From Ignavibacteriaceae bacterium (GTDB taxonomy: Bacteria; Bacteroidota; Ignavibacteria; Ignavibacteriales; Ignavibacteriaceae): DNA of 9,924 nucleotides. The stretch covers positions 1 to 9,924 of the forward strand of contig JACAFA010000193.1 in assembly GCA_013388525.1 (NCBI GenBank), written 5' to 3'. Under the pieces are notes generated by a model that ran no database searches, was not told where the DNA came from, and was given only the letters and a program-made list of their open reading frames with translations. Positions 1 through 6,486 of the stretch are shown piece after piece. How positions within the stretch are numbered: position 1 is the first letter of the stretch; each line of letters begins with the position of its first letter. A program made the translations under genes and the position numbers.

Positions 1-1305
1 AACAATTCCTTCTTCGTTTATTGTTTGAGATGGGACTATCATACTGTTATTATCCTGCGTTCCACCCATCACACGATAAAAAGGCTCGAAATTATCCACG
101 CTAACTCTGTAGAATTGTGTGATTGGCAAATTATCTTTGAAATGAAAAGTCTGTCCGCCATCAAAAGTTTCGTAAATACCTCCGTCACCGCCAATTAAAA
201 AATGAGATGGATTATCAGGATTAATCCAGAAAGCATGATCATCAACGTGTCTGGCTTTTGTAGATATCGGAGTAAATGTTTTTCCTCCGTCCGTTGTAAT
301 CTGGGAGAAGGTATCAAGTAAATAAACTTTATTCACATCAGCAGGATCGCAGAAAATTTCAGAATAGTATTGAGCACTTGAGGATACTACTTCGTTCATT
401 TTTTCCCATGTAACTCCACGATTTGTTGATTTAAAAAATCCTCCGCTTTTACCTTGTGCTTCTACTATAGCATAAACATAATCAGGATTCACCGGAGAAA
501 TTGCCAAACCAATTCGTCCGATGTCACCTGTTGGTAAACCAGTGGTTAACTTGTTCCAGGTTTTTCCACCATCAGTTGATTTGTGAATTCCACCTTCAGG
601 ACCGCCGTTCAATAAAGTCCAAACGTGTCTTCTTCTCTGATAAGATGCTGCATACAAAACATCAGGATCTCTTGGATCCATTACAACATCAGTTACGCCG
701 GTGTTCGGACTGATGTAAAGAACAGAATCCCAGGATGCGCCGGAGTCTGTGGATTTGTAAAGTCCTCTGTCTCCGCCAGGACCCCACAATGGACCTTGCG
801 CTGCAACGTAAATAACTTTGCTATCTCTCGGATCGATTAAAATTTTTGCGATGTGCTCAGATTTTTTCAATCCAATATTTTTAAAACTTTTTCCGCCATC
901 CTCCGAACGATAAATTCCATCACCCCAGGAAACACTTCTCTGGCTGTTGTTCTCACCTGTTCCCACATAAACTACGTGAGTGTTCTTCGGATCAATTGTA
1001 ACACAACCAATTGAGAATGAGCCGTAATTATCAAAAACCGGTTCCCAGGTTGTTCCTGAATTAATTGTTTTCCAAACGTTTCCGCAGGCAACAGCAACAT
1101 AGTATTCGTAAATGTTGTTTGGATTCACTGCAAAGTCAACCACTCTGCCAGAAGTAACAGCAGGTCCGATTGATCTGAATTTTAATCCGTTAAATGTTGA
1201 AGATTTGTAAGAGCTTTTGTCTTCTTCTTTATCTTTTTCTTGTGAAATAACAGGAGAAGAAAACAAAGATATGACGAACAGAAAGAAAAGTAATTTTTTA
1301 GTCAT
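1..1305 (-). CDS. Secreted BNR/Asp-box beta-propeller protein (VPS10/sortilin-like, 'glycosyl hydrolase' family), C-terminus beyond window
   Basis: The frame is open from ATG at 1305 to the left edge (435 codons, no stop), so only the N-terminal part is seen. Residues 1-21 form a signal peptide (MTKK, a hydrophobic run, then VISQ), followed by a short charged linker. Seven Asp-box-like blades (S/T-x-D/N-x-G-x-S/T-W/F) lie at about 80-87, 134-141, 185-192, 243-250, 293-300, 337-344 and 380-387, for example STDGGKTW. After the last blade comes a QFYRVSVDN...GGTQDNNS segment typical of the large (about 1000-residue) BNR proteins common in Bacteroidota and Ignavibacteria. Such proteins are often labelled glycosyl hydrolase or sortilin-like from the propeller fold alone, and no catalytic residues can be assigned here. 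The protein is probably periplasmic, surface or secreted. The start is supported by an AGGTG sequence 7 bases upstream. It is transcribed divergently from the dehydrogenase gene at 1501. The fold call is firm; enzymatic activity is unproven. Confidence 0.88.
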   Translation of the reverse strand, partial: MTKKLLFFLFVISLFSSPVISQEKDKEEDKSSYKSSTFNGLKFRSIGPAVTSGRVVDFAVNPNNIYEYYVAVACGNVWKTINSGTTWEPVFDNYGSFSIGCVTIDPKNTHVVYVGTGENNSQRSVSWGDGIYRSEDGGKSFKNIGLKKSEHIAKILIDPRDSKVIYVAAQGPLWGPGGDRGLYKSTDSGASWDSVLYISPNTGVTDVVMDPRDPDVLYAASYQRRRHVWTLLNGGPEGGIHKSTDGGKTWNKLTTGLPTGDIGRIGLAISPVNPDYVYAIVEAQGKSGGFFKSTNRGVTWEKMNEVVSSSAQYYSEIFCDPADVNKVYLLDTFSQITTDGGKTFTPISTKARHVDDHAFWINPDNPSHFLIGGDGGIYETFDGGQTFHFKDNLPITQFYRVSVDNFEPFYRVMGGTQDNNSMIVPSQTINEEGIV

Positions 1306-1376
1306 TATAACACCTGAATGTTTGTTGGAGAAGAATTGATGAGTCTAAATTTTGTGTATGAAAATTCATATCAAAA

Positions 1377-1403
1377 ATTATAGAATCCTTTCAAGTTATC
1401 CAA
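1377..1403 (-). promoter_or_regulatory. Candidate promoter for the BNR protein gene
   Basis: Read on the minus strand, a perfect TATAAT (plus-strand 1377-1382) lies about 70 bases before the start codon at 1305. TTGGAT lies 15 bases further upstream (1398-1403), a weak and slightly close -35 match. A short palindrome, TATGAA-AA-TTCATA (1357-1370), sits just downstream of the predicted -10, at or beside the expected transcription start, and could be an operator. This rests on the motifs alone. Confidence 0.35.
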
Positions 1404-1490
1404 TAATTTTTTGATGAACGGAATTTATTTTTCGTCTTATTGGTTTAATATTTTATCTATATCTTGGAAATAATATTTAATAAACAATTT

Positions 1491-1495
1491 GAGGA
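1491..1495 (+). promoter_or_regulatory. Shine-Dalgarno site fixing the dehydrogenase start
   Basis: GAGGA lies 5 bases before ATG 1501. An in-frame TTG at 1489 overlaps this site and has none of its own, so ATG 1501 is the better start. Confidence 0.75.
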
Positions 1496-1500
1496 TCAAA

Positions 1501-2205
1501 ATGAAAATAAAAGATTCAACCTTTCTTGTAACCGGCGGAAGCCTTGGAATTGGTAAAGCAACTGCAAAACTTTTAATTGATAAGGGTGGAAGAGTTGCTA
1601 TAACCGGTAGAAATAAGTCCAGACTTGAAAAAGCAGCAAAAGAAATCGGTGCATTTCCAATTCACGCTGATGTAGCTAAACCGGAAGATGTCAAAAGAAC
1701 TTACGATGAATTTCTGAAAGAATTTAAGAAACTTGATTGTCTTATCAACAATGCAGGTATTGGTGGAAAATGGGATCAGGTCTTCGATCTTGATTTGGAT
1801 GATTTTATGAATGTTTACTTTGTAAATGTATTCGGCGCAGCAATGATGGCAAAACACGCAGCTAATCTTTTTAAGAAACAGAATTATGGGAACATAATAA
1901 ATATTTCTTCAACAGCCGGAACAAAAGGATTTGCGGAAGGAACGGTGTACGCTTCCTCAAAGTTCGCATTGCGCGGAATGACACAATGCTGGCAGGCTGA
2001 ACTGAGGAAATATAATGTTCGTGTTATACTTGTAAATCCAAGTGAAGTGCTCACAGCATTCGGAGATGATGAAGGCAGAGAAAGAAAAGAAGTATCAAAC
2101 AAACTTCGCGGAATCGAAATTGCACATACGATTGTCTCCGCTTTAGAAATGGATGACAGGGGATTTATTCCTGAAGTAACTGTGTGGGCAACTAATCCGT
2201 TTTAA
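1501..2205 (+). CDS. Short-chain dehydrogenase/reductase (SDR), NAD(P)-dependent
   Basis: This is a classical SDR of 234 residues. The cofactor-binding glycine motif TGGSLGIG is at residues 11-18, NNAG at 83-86 and the structural Asn at 109. The catalytic Ser is at 137 (within INISS), with Tyr150 and Lys154 in YASSK. A GR pair at the end of the second beta strand (36-37) suggests a preference for NADP(H), though this is not decisive. The family catalyses reversible oxidation or reduction of hydroxyl and carbonyl groups in the cytoplasm; the substrate cannot be read from sequence. The order of motifs resembles FabG and 3-ketoacyl-ACP/sepiapterin reductase-like proteins, but there are no fatty-acid genes nearby. 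It appears monocistronic, with a divergent gene on the left and a convergent operon on the right. The start is set by GAGGA at 1491-1495. The family is certain and the substrate unknown. Confidence 0.93.
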   Translation: MKIKDSTFLVTGGSLGIGKATAKLLIDKGGRVAITGRNKSRLEKAAKEIGAFPIHADVAKPEDVKRTYDEFLKEFKKLDCLINNAGIGGKWDQVFDLDLDDFMNVYFVNVFGAAMMAKHAANLFKKQNYGNIINISSTAGTKGFAEGTVYASSKFALRGMTQCWQAELRKYNVRVILVNPSEVLTAFGDDEGRERKEVSNKLRGIEIAHTIVSALEMDDRGFIPEVTVWATNPF

Positions 2206-2247
2206 AAAAGATTTCTTCAAAAAAAACTTCAGACTTCGGTGTTCAAG

Positions 2248-2329
2248 ATTCGATGTTCCTTATTCAAAAAAAATATCGGATAATGAACTTACCTGACGGA
2301 AAGCAGGTAAGGAATAATGAATATCGAAT
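2248..2329. repeat. Nested palindromic intergenic repeat
   Basis: Two inverted repeats are nested between the convergent SDR and transglutaminase-like genes. The outer arms are ATTCGATGTTCCTTATTC (2248-2265) and GAATAATGAATATCGAAT (2312-2329), pairing at 16 of 18 positions. The inner arms are CTTACCTG (2288-2295) and CAGGTAAG (2304-2311), a perfect 8-bp stem with an 8-base loop. The structure could act as a bidirectional terminator, but no clear T-run follows it. It looks more like a dispersed palindromic repeat of the REP or small-MITE kind. The word TTACCTGACGG at 2289-2299 recurs with one change at 7347-7357. Confidence 0.65.
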
Positions 2330-2364
2330 TTTCTTTGTAATCTTTTATAAAGAGAAGTTTTACA

Positions 2365-3273
2365 CTAAGGTAAAGCAGGAGAGGGCCTGATATTTCTTCT
2401 GGTATCTGTTTCATCTGATTTATTCTTTTCCTGATAACCCCCATCAATTTCAGAAATAAACCAGAACTTAACATTATTGAACTCAGGTGGTATTTCTCCC
2501 ACGTCCCAGTTGGGATAAGTTGTTTCCAGAAAATAATATTTCTTGCCGTTAGCTGTAAGAAAATTTCCTCTGCCGTTTACTTTAATTCCAAGCATAGCAT
2601 GTTTGTAGTTATAACTCCAGAGCATTGCACAATCAATTCCCATTCTCTCAAGAATCACATAAAGCAGCATTGCTTTTGAATCACAATCGCCAAATCGATA
2701 AGCAATTGTTCCAAGCGGAGGAAAAAGATCAAGCTCTCCGCCAGGTCTGCCATACTTTACGTTTTGCACGAAGGTAATAGCAAAATAAACTTTATCCCTT
2801 GCATCGAAGTTTTCTTCCAGAAATATTTTGTTGAATCCCTCAAGCACGGATTTTAATTGAGGAGAAGAATTATTGTAAACCCTGCGATAAATCTCAGCCC
2901 ATACAATTCTGGCTTCTGTAACCGGATCGGAATATTTTCTTTCCAATCCAAGCTCACTGTAACTCATTGCGGCAAGTTTTTCAATATAATTCATTGCTTC
3001 TTTAACATCCTTTTCCAGCAATCTGAAACTGATATCAAACTCTCTTTTCTTAAGTCTGTTATCTACAAGTTTCCAGGAGAAAGAAGAGTTAATAACTTTT
3101 TCATTTATAAGACTGTCGAACTCTATTACATATTCCCGCTTTTCTGTTTCAAGTGATGTAAAATCAATCTCGGGTAGTTCTGCTGAGATGAGGAATAGAA
3201 TTATGACAACAAAGAAAAAAAGAAAGATAGCCGAACAGCCGAAGAAAGTTTTTTTTATACAGCCTGACATCAT
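2365..3273 (-). CDS. Membrane-anchored transglutaminase-like (papain-fold) protein
   Basis: The protein has 302 residues. An N-terminal hydrophobic segment at about 10-30, after a KK pair, should act as a signal anchor and place the rest outside the cytoplasmic membrane. A helical region follows (about 40-165), then the transglutaminase-like core. The core has nucleophile Cys197 in GDCDSKAMLL, His225 in KHAMLGI, and YYFLETTYPNWDVGEIP at about 246-262, with Glu250 in the usual place of the third, acidic residue. Family members are mostly thiol hydrolases or proteases rather than crosslinking enzymes; the substrate here is unknown. The C-terminal 25 or so residues (KNKSDETDTRRNIRPSPALP) look disordered. 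The gene lies 32 bases downstream of the DUF350 gene on the same strand, so the two are probably co-transcribed. There is no clear Shine-Dalgarno site, and two adjacent ATG codons (3273, 3270) are both possible starts. Confidence 0.85.
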   Translation of the reverse strand: MMSGCIKKTFFGCSAIFLFFFVVIILFLISAELPEIDFTSLETEKREYVIEFDSLINEKVINSSFSWKLVDNRLKKREFDISFRLLEKDVKEAMNYIEKLAAMSYSELGLERKYSDPVTEARIVWAEIYRRVYNNSSPQLKSVLEGFNKIFLEENFDARDKVYFAITFVQNVKYGRPGGELDLFPPLGTIAYRFGDCDSKAMLLYVILERMGIDCAMLWSYNYKHAMLGIKVNGRGNFLTANGKKYYFLETTYPNWDVGEIPPEFNNVKFWFISEIDGGYQEKNKSDETDTRRNIRPSPALP

Positions 3274-3305
3274 TTCAATTCATACAGATAAGTTCATAAA
3301 AAAAA

Positions 3306-3842
3306 TCAGCCTATATCAATTAATGATACAGGAGGGAAGGGAATCAGTGAGTTGAGAATTGTATCAACTCCCTGTTGAAGAAGTAGTGCCATCGAAACGA
3401 TTATTATCCCGAGTAAAATTCCAACGGCTGTATTGTTTTCCTTTATTTCTTTCAGTTCGTCGAGGTCTTTCGTCAGCCATATAAAAATCTGAAGTGCAGC
3501 ATAGATAGATGTGAATGCAATTATTCCGCCGAGAAGAATGTGTCCAAGCATAATCAGCGCAGATTGAATGTAACTTGATAACACAGCATCCGGATTACGT
3601 AGAATGTTTCCAAAAATTGTTATAGCTGACTCAATTGATTTCTTGACCACAAGTACAAGTGCCAGAACAATTGAACCATTCAGAATTGCGACAGCTACGT
3701 TATTTTTCTTGAGTTCTTCAGTTTCGTTTATTCCGGCAATTAGCCTTCTGAATATTTTAGATGATAGATAAACAAGCATTACTGCTACTACCAGTGAAAG
3801 CAATACCTGAACAATACCGGTTATAAGTAATATTAAATCCAT
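3306..3842 (-). CDS. DUF350 family inner-membrane protein with internal duplication
   Basis: This 178-residue integral membrane protein has four predicted transmembrane helices at about 4-26, 48-67, 92-123 and 138-157. It consists of two similar halves. Each has a charged loop with EELKKNNVAVAIL (about 42-54) or ELKEIKENNTAVGIL (about 129-143), followed by a hydrophobic helix and a Q/K-rich turn. The LK-x-NN/ENN-x-AV-x-IL signature is what I recognise as DUF350 (the family of E. coli YjfL), for which no biochemical function is established. DUF350 genes often sit in envelope-stress-type neighbourhoods with PspA-like, glutathionylspermidine-synthase-like or peptidase genes; here the partner is a transglutaminase-like protein 32 bases downstream. 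GAGG lies 5 bases before ATG 3842. This is the first gene of the operon. Confidence 0.87.
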   Translation of the reverse strand: MDLILLITGIVQVLLSLVVAVMLVYLSSKIFRRLIAGINETEELKKNNVAVAILNGSIVLALVLVVKKSIESAITIFGNILRNPDAVLSSYIQSALIMLGHILLGGIIAFTSIYAALQIFIWLTKDLDELKEIKENNTAVGILLGIIIVSMALLLQQGVDTILNSLIPFPPVSLIDIG

Positions 3843-3880
3843 AACTGCCTCGAATTATTATTTGATTGAGGGAAAATCAT

Positions 3881-3910
3881 TTTATAAAATTAACTTGTAA
3901 AAAATAACAA
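3881..3910 (-). promoter_or_regulatory. Candidate promoter of the DUF350/transglutaminase operon
   Basis: On the minus strand, TTGTTA (3905-3910) and TATAAA (3881-3886) are separated by 18 bases, with the start codon at 3842 about 35 bases beyond the expected transcription start. The -35 box lies inside a perfect 10-bp palindrome AACAATTGTT (3906-3915) in the gap shared with the divergent TPR gene. The palindrome may coordinate the two promoters. This rests on motifs only. Confidence 0.4.
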
Positions 3911-3951
3911 TTGTTTTTATATCTCGTATGGAATAAGTTAAATTTCATCAA

Positions 3952-4947
3952 ATGAAAAATCGTTCAGAGAAAACAATCCATTTATATACAATGAGCAGGC
4001 TGGTTGTTCTGAAAAAACAAAATCTGCTTTTCCTGATATTTTTATTCTGGACATCCTGTATACCGGAGCAGAACGAATTATTTATTAAAGGAAAGGAGAG
4101 CTATAACAATAAAATGTACCGGACAGCAATTGACTACTTTACTGATGCTATTAAAGATGAACCCGGAAATGCTGAATTATATTACTATCGTGCAAAAGCC
4201 AGAATGCAACTGGATAGTTGTAAATATGCAATTGCTGATTATTCACGGGCGATAACGCTTGATAAAACCAAAATTGACTACTTCATTAATCGTGGTCTCG
4301 CAAACATTTCCTGCCAGAATTATTACAATGCTATTTATGATTTTGATTACGCAGAAGTGCTTGACTCAACAAATGCACAGATCTTTTTTAACAGGGCTTA
4401 TGCGAGAGAATCAATTGAAGATTTTCCCGGTGCATTGGAAGATTATTCCGTTGCTATAAATCTTGATTCAGCCAACTATAAATATTTTATAAACAGGGGA
4501 TTACTCCATTCATTTCTGAATGATTCACAAAATGCAATAAAAGATTTTTCTTCTGCGATTCTGCTAGACATAAATAATGCTGTGGCTTATAAGAACAGAG
4601 GTGATGAATATTTCAAAATCGGTAGTTTTTCAGATGCGGCTACTGACTATTCAAGCGCAATTGCAATCGAACCGGAAAATCCGGCTTTATATTATTCCCG
4701 TGCAGAAGCTAAAATCAATATGAATGAATTTCTCTCAGCCGCAGTCGAATATACGTATATAATTTCTCTGGATTCAAAAGACGCGACAGCTTATTACAAC
4801 CGTGGAATTTGTTATGCAAACCTTAATATGAAGGGAAATGCCTGTGATGATTTCAAAAAAGCCGGAGAGCTGGGAATGTTTGAGGCTTATGAGGTGATAA
4901 AAGAATTTTGTGAGGAAAAGGAAAAACCAAAGAGTAAGAAAAAATAA
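3952..4947 (+). CDS. Exported TPR-repeat protein (eight repeats), possible lipoprotein
   Basis: The protein has 331 residues from ATG 3952. An in-frame ATG at 3991 (residue 14) would give a better signal sequence (MSRLVVLKKQ, then a hydrophobic run ending WTSC). Neither start has a visible Shine-Dalgarno site, so the N-terminus is uncertain. Cys36 follows a hydrophobic stretch and could be lipidated, although Trp at -3 is unusual for a lipobox. Residues of about 41-312 form eight 34-residue tetratricopeptide repeats with the usual pattern (A-Y-Y-N-R-G/A, a middle helix turn, then A-I-x-D-Y-S-x-A-I-x-L-D). A basic tail (KEKPKSKKK) ends the protein. TPR arrays are protein-binding scaffolds, and the partner is unknown. 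The gene is divergent from the DUF350 operon. Confidence 0.88.
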   Translation: MKNRSEKTIHLYTMSRLVVLKKQNLLFLIFLFWTSCIPEQNELFIKGKESYNNKMYRTAIDYFTDAIKDEPGNAELYYYRAKARMQLDSCKYAIADYSRAITLDKTKIDYFINRGLANISCQNYYNAIYDFDYAEVLDSTNAQIFFNRAYARESIEDFPGALEDYSVAINLDSANYKYFINRGLLHSFLNDSQNAIKDFSSAILLDINNAVAYKNRGDEYFKIGSFSDAATDYSSAIAIEPENPALYYSRAEAKINMNEFLSAAVEYTYIISLDSKDATAYYNRGICYANLNMKGNACDDFKKAGELGMFEAYEVIKEFCEEKEKPKSKKK

Positions 4948-4990
4948 TGAAATTGAATTTCTGATAAAGAGCTGTTTGCTTTAAAGTAGT

Positions 4991-5123
4991 AAAGGCTGTT
5001 TCATCATCTCTAGCTCAGTGCTTCCCCGGATTTTGTGGTCCCAATTTCCCCTTCCCCTTTTTATGGAGGCAAGTATTTGGCACTGCAGCAAAGAAGCAGC
5101 AACAGATTGTTGAAACAGCCTTT
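4991..5123. repeat. 133-bp intergenic element with perfect 13-bp inverted ends and internal pairing
   Basis: AAAGGCTGTTTCA (4991-5003) and TGAAACAGCCTTT (5111-5123) are perfect inverted copies. Inside them GCTCAGTGC (5013-5021) pairs with GCACTGCAGC (5080-5089) as nine base pairs with one bulged C, and CAACA/TGTTG (5100-5104, 5108-5112) can form a small local hairpin that competes with the outer arm. The apical 58 bases are C-rich (two CCCCTTCCCC-like runs), unlike the A+T-rich surroundings. The element fills the gap between two convergent genes and ends 9 bases from the ferredoxin stop codon. It could be a miniature inverted-repeat element, a structured small RNA, or an unusual 3' end. No target-site duplication or terminator T-run is evident, and no conserved protein is encoded. 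Confidence 0.6.
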
Positions 5124-5132
5124 TGAGGAAAA

Positions 5133-5432
5133 TTATTTTAGTATTGTTCCAAGTCTTTCTTTTTTTGCTAATAGTTCTTCACGAGTTTCATTCCTGTCCG
5201 GATCTTTAATTATTGCTTCACTCGGACAAGCAGCCACACATTGTGGTTCATCGTAATAGCCTACGCACTCAGTACATTTATCATAAGCGATATAAGTATG
5301 TGTATCATGCAAAGCCGGATATTCCTGACCGTGTAATTCATAAGGAACTCCACCAGCATAAATAGCGTTATTCGGACATTCAATTTCGCAAGCGTTGCAA
5401 TCAATGCAATCATCAGTTATAAGATAAGCCAT
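5133..5432 (-). CDS. 2[4Fe-4S] ferredoxin, Chromatium/YfhL type
   Basis: This is a 99-residue electron carrier with two cubane clusters. The first site is C9-x2-C12-x2-C15-x3-C19-P. The second is C53-x2-C56-x8-C65-x3-C69-P, and its eight-residue spacing between the second and third Cys is the hallmark of the Allochromatium/YfhL ferredoxins, which have very low-potential clusters. A charged C-terminal helix (about 75-99, NRETREELLAKKERLG-like) is also typical of this group. Residues 25-50 form an extended loop between the clusters. The start is supported by AGGA about 8 bases upstream. The gene stands alone, so no electron-transfer partner can be named from context. Its length and Cys pattern are intact, so it is expected to be functional. 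Confidence 0.93.
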   Translation of the reverse strand: MAYLITDDCIDCNACEIECPNNAIYAGGVPYELHGQEYPALHDTHTYIAYDKCTECVGYYDEPQCVAACPSEAIIKDPDRNETREELLAKKERLGTILK

Positions 5433-5937
5433 TGTTAATTTCCTGTTTTTGTTATTGACGAATTATGTAGCATCTTCGAAAATCAAATTCTGTGCCTTCA
5501 ATCTAATTCATCCTTATAATTAAAAATGTAATTAACTCTTAATTTTATCGGGAAATAACAAGCATTTTATTATAAGGATATGCCAGGTTCTCAATAATGA
5601 AAAATGCTTTCTTTTAATTGGGTATAAAAAGGAGATAAGATTGAATATTGCCTGAAGGCAAATAAGTATTTGTTTATTTATGAAAAGTTGATTCGTTGTT
5701 GAAGCAGTTTCATATTTCAAATGTCACTCTCTCATTTAAAGCTAATGAATTAGAAGATTAGGCACAGACATCAGCAAATGCATGATATCTGACATTGACC
5801 AAACAAGATCAAATTAGACAACTGTAATGATTAATACTATAATCACAAATACTAATAACTACAGTTTGATTAATTTCTCGCCCGATTAATATTCCGTTTC
5901 GAATTTTTTTTGTGAATGAATATTAGAGGTTTTAGTA
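5433..5937. other. 505-base gene-free region with short inverted repeats
   Basis: I see no convincing gene here. A 62-codon minus-strand frame (5532-5720) has no ribosome binding site and no family resemblance. The region should hold the ferredoxin promoter next to 5433 and the 3' end of the gene at 5938. Apart from the element listed at 5510-5579, there are several small structures. CAGACATCA/TGATATCTG (5765-5773, 5783-5791) forms a 9-bp stem with one G-U pair in minus-strand RNA. AACTGTA/TACAGTT (5820-5826, 5860-5866) encloses TGATTA/TAATCA (5828-5833, 5840-5845). TAATATTC/GAATATTA lies at 5887-5894 and 5918-5925. GATTAAT occurs three times (5829, 5868, 5884). None has a T-run that would make it a clear terminator. 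Confidence 0.5.
5510..5579. repeat. Nested inverted repeat upstream of the ferredoxin gene
   Basis: ATCCTTATAAT (5510-5520) and ATTATAAGGAT (5569-5579) are perfect 11-bp inverted copies. The pairing continues imperfectly inwards (TAAAAATG against CATTTT). A second short palindrome, AATTAA-CTC-TTAATT (5530-5544), lies inside. The element starts about 78 bases upstream of the ferredoxin start codon and could be a regulatory site, a leader structure or a degenerate repeat element. Its A+T-rich arms make a chance origin partly possible. Confidence 0.45.
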
Positions 5938-6303
5938 CTAATAATCTTGGGGGAGCGGAACATTTATTTCCTTCTTTTCCAGGATGTTAATGATATTACG
6001 AAATCTTGGTAGGAATGGAATATATAGCCCGACAACTTTTACTTTGTAGTTGTCTCCTCTTTTAAATAAGGGATACAATTCATCTGCGTTGCTTTTGTTA
6101 TGGTAATAATTATTCTCATTCAGAAAGACTTCGTTGGTTGCGAAAATAAAATACTTTCCTTTTTCCCCGGCCCATCTTTCTTTATTGATAACGGTTATTT
6201 CTATTTCTTCTTCGGTAAATAGTGGCTCAAAGAAGACAAATCCGAATACAATAACGCAAAGAATAATTATTATTCCAAAAATCATTGAAATTTTGGACAT
6301 CAT
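5938..6303 (-). CDS. Small membrane-anchored protein, DUF1523-like
   Basis: The protein has 121 residues. A hydrophobic segment at about 7-25 anchors it, and the remaining 95 or so residues are probably periplasmic. The soluble part contains KGKYFIFATNEVFLNENNYY, then a KSNADELYPLF segment and a KVKVVGLYIPFLPRFRNIINI ending. This order (Y-x-[IV]-F, N-E, a short N/S-A-D-L stretch, then a G-x-x-I-P-F-x-x-x-x-R-N-I finish) resembles small proteins of the DUF1523 type, whose function is unknown. The assignment is from memory of the pattern and is tentative. A strong GGAGG sits 9 bases before ATG 6303, so the start is well supported, although a second ATG follows directly. The gene is divergent from the propeller gene at 6487. 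Confidence 0.78.
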   Translation of the reverse strand: MMSKISMIFGIIIILCVIVFGFVFFEPLFTEEEIEITVINKERWAGEKGKYFIFATNEVFLNENNYYHNKSNADELYPLFKRGDNYKVKVVGLYIPFLPRFRNIINILEKKEINVPLPQDY

Positions 6304-6381
6304 ATTTTTACTCCTCCTTCTCTCTATTGTGATTATTTTTTATGCATCCCCATCAATCCAAAATATAAAAAACACACTGGT

Positions 6382-6409
6382 ATTATAGTACATTTTTTTT
6401 ATTCGTTAA
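6382..6409 (-). promoter_or_regulatory. Candidate promoter of the small membrane protein gene
   Basis: On the minus strand, TTAACG (6404-6409) and a perfect TATAAT (6382-6387) are separated by 16 bases. The expected transcription start lies about 70 bases before ATG 6303. This is a motif match only. Confidence 0.4.
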
Positions 6410-6486
6410 GCAATAATCCCCGAATGTCAAATAAAAGCATATATTTCTTTTCAAAATAAATATTTTTTAACGATTTCTATCAATTA

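Noticed and set aside
501..840. Two plus-strand open frames (501-713 and 625-840)
   Set aside because: They lie opposite the intact BNR protein frame, have no family resemblance and no ribosome binding site.
1489..1500. TTG start for the dehydrogenase
   Set aside because: It overlaps the GAGGA site that serves ATG 1501, and the family normally begins a few residues before the glycine motif, as with ATG 1501.
1573..2102. Minus-strand open frames opposite the dehydrogenase
   Set aside because: Mirror frames of a well-supported gene, with low-complexity translations.
2289..2474. Minus-strand 61-codon frame overlapping the transglutaminase-like C-terminus
   Set aside because: It runs through the palindromic repeat in another frame and has no recognisable features.
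5011..5021. TAGCTCAGTGC, resembling the D-arm box of a tRNA
   Set aside because: No matching T-arm (GGTTCGA-like) or acceptor stem follows at the right distance; the bases are better explained as an arm of the inner stem of the 4991-5123 element.
5035..5256. Plus-strand 73-codon frame starting at GTG
   Set aside because: It crosses the structured element and then lies antisense to the ferredoxin, with no domain or ribosome binding site.
5648..5661. TTGCC-TGAA-GGCAA mini-hairpin
   Set aside because: Only five base pairs, no T-run on either strand and no gene ending nearby.
5532..5720. Minus-strand 62-codon frame in the gene-free region
   Set aside because: No ribosome binding site; the start lies in arbitrary sequence and the A+T-rich composition easily gives such a frame.
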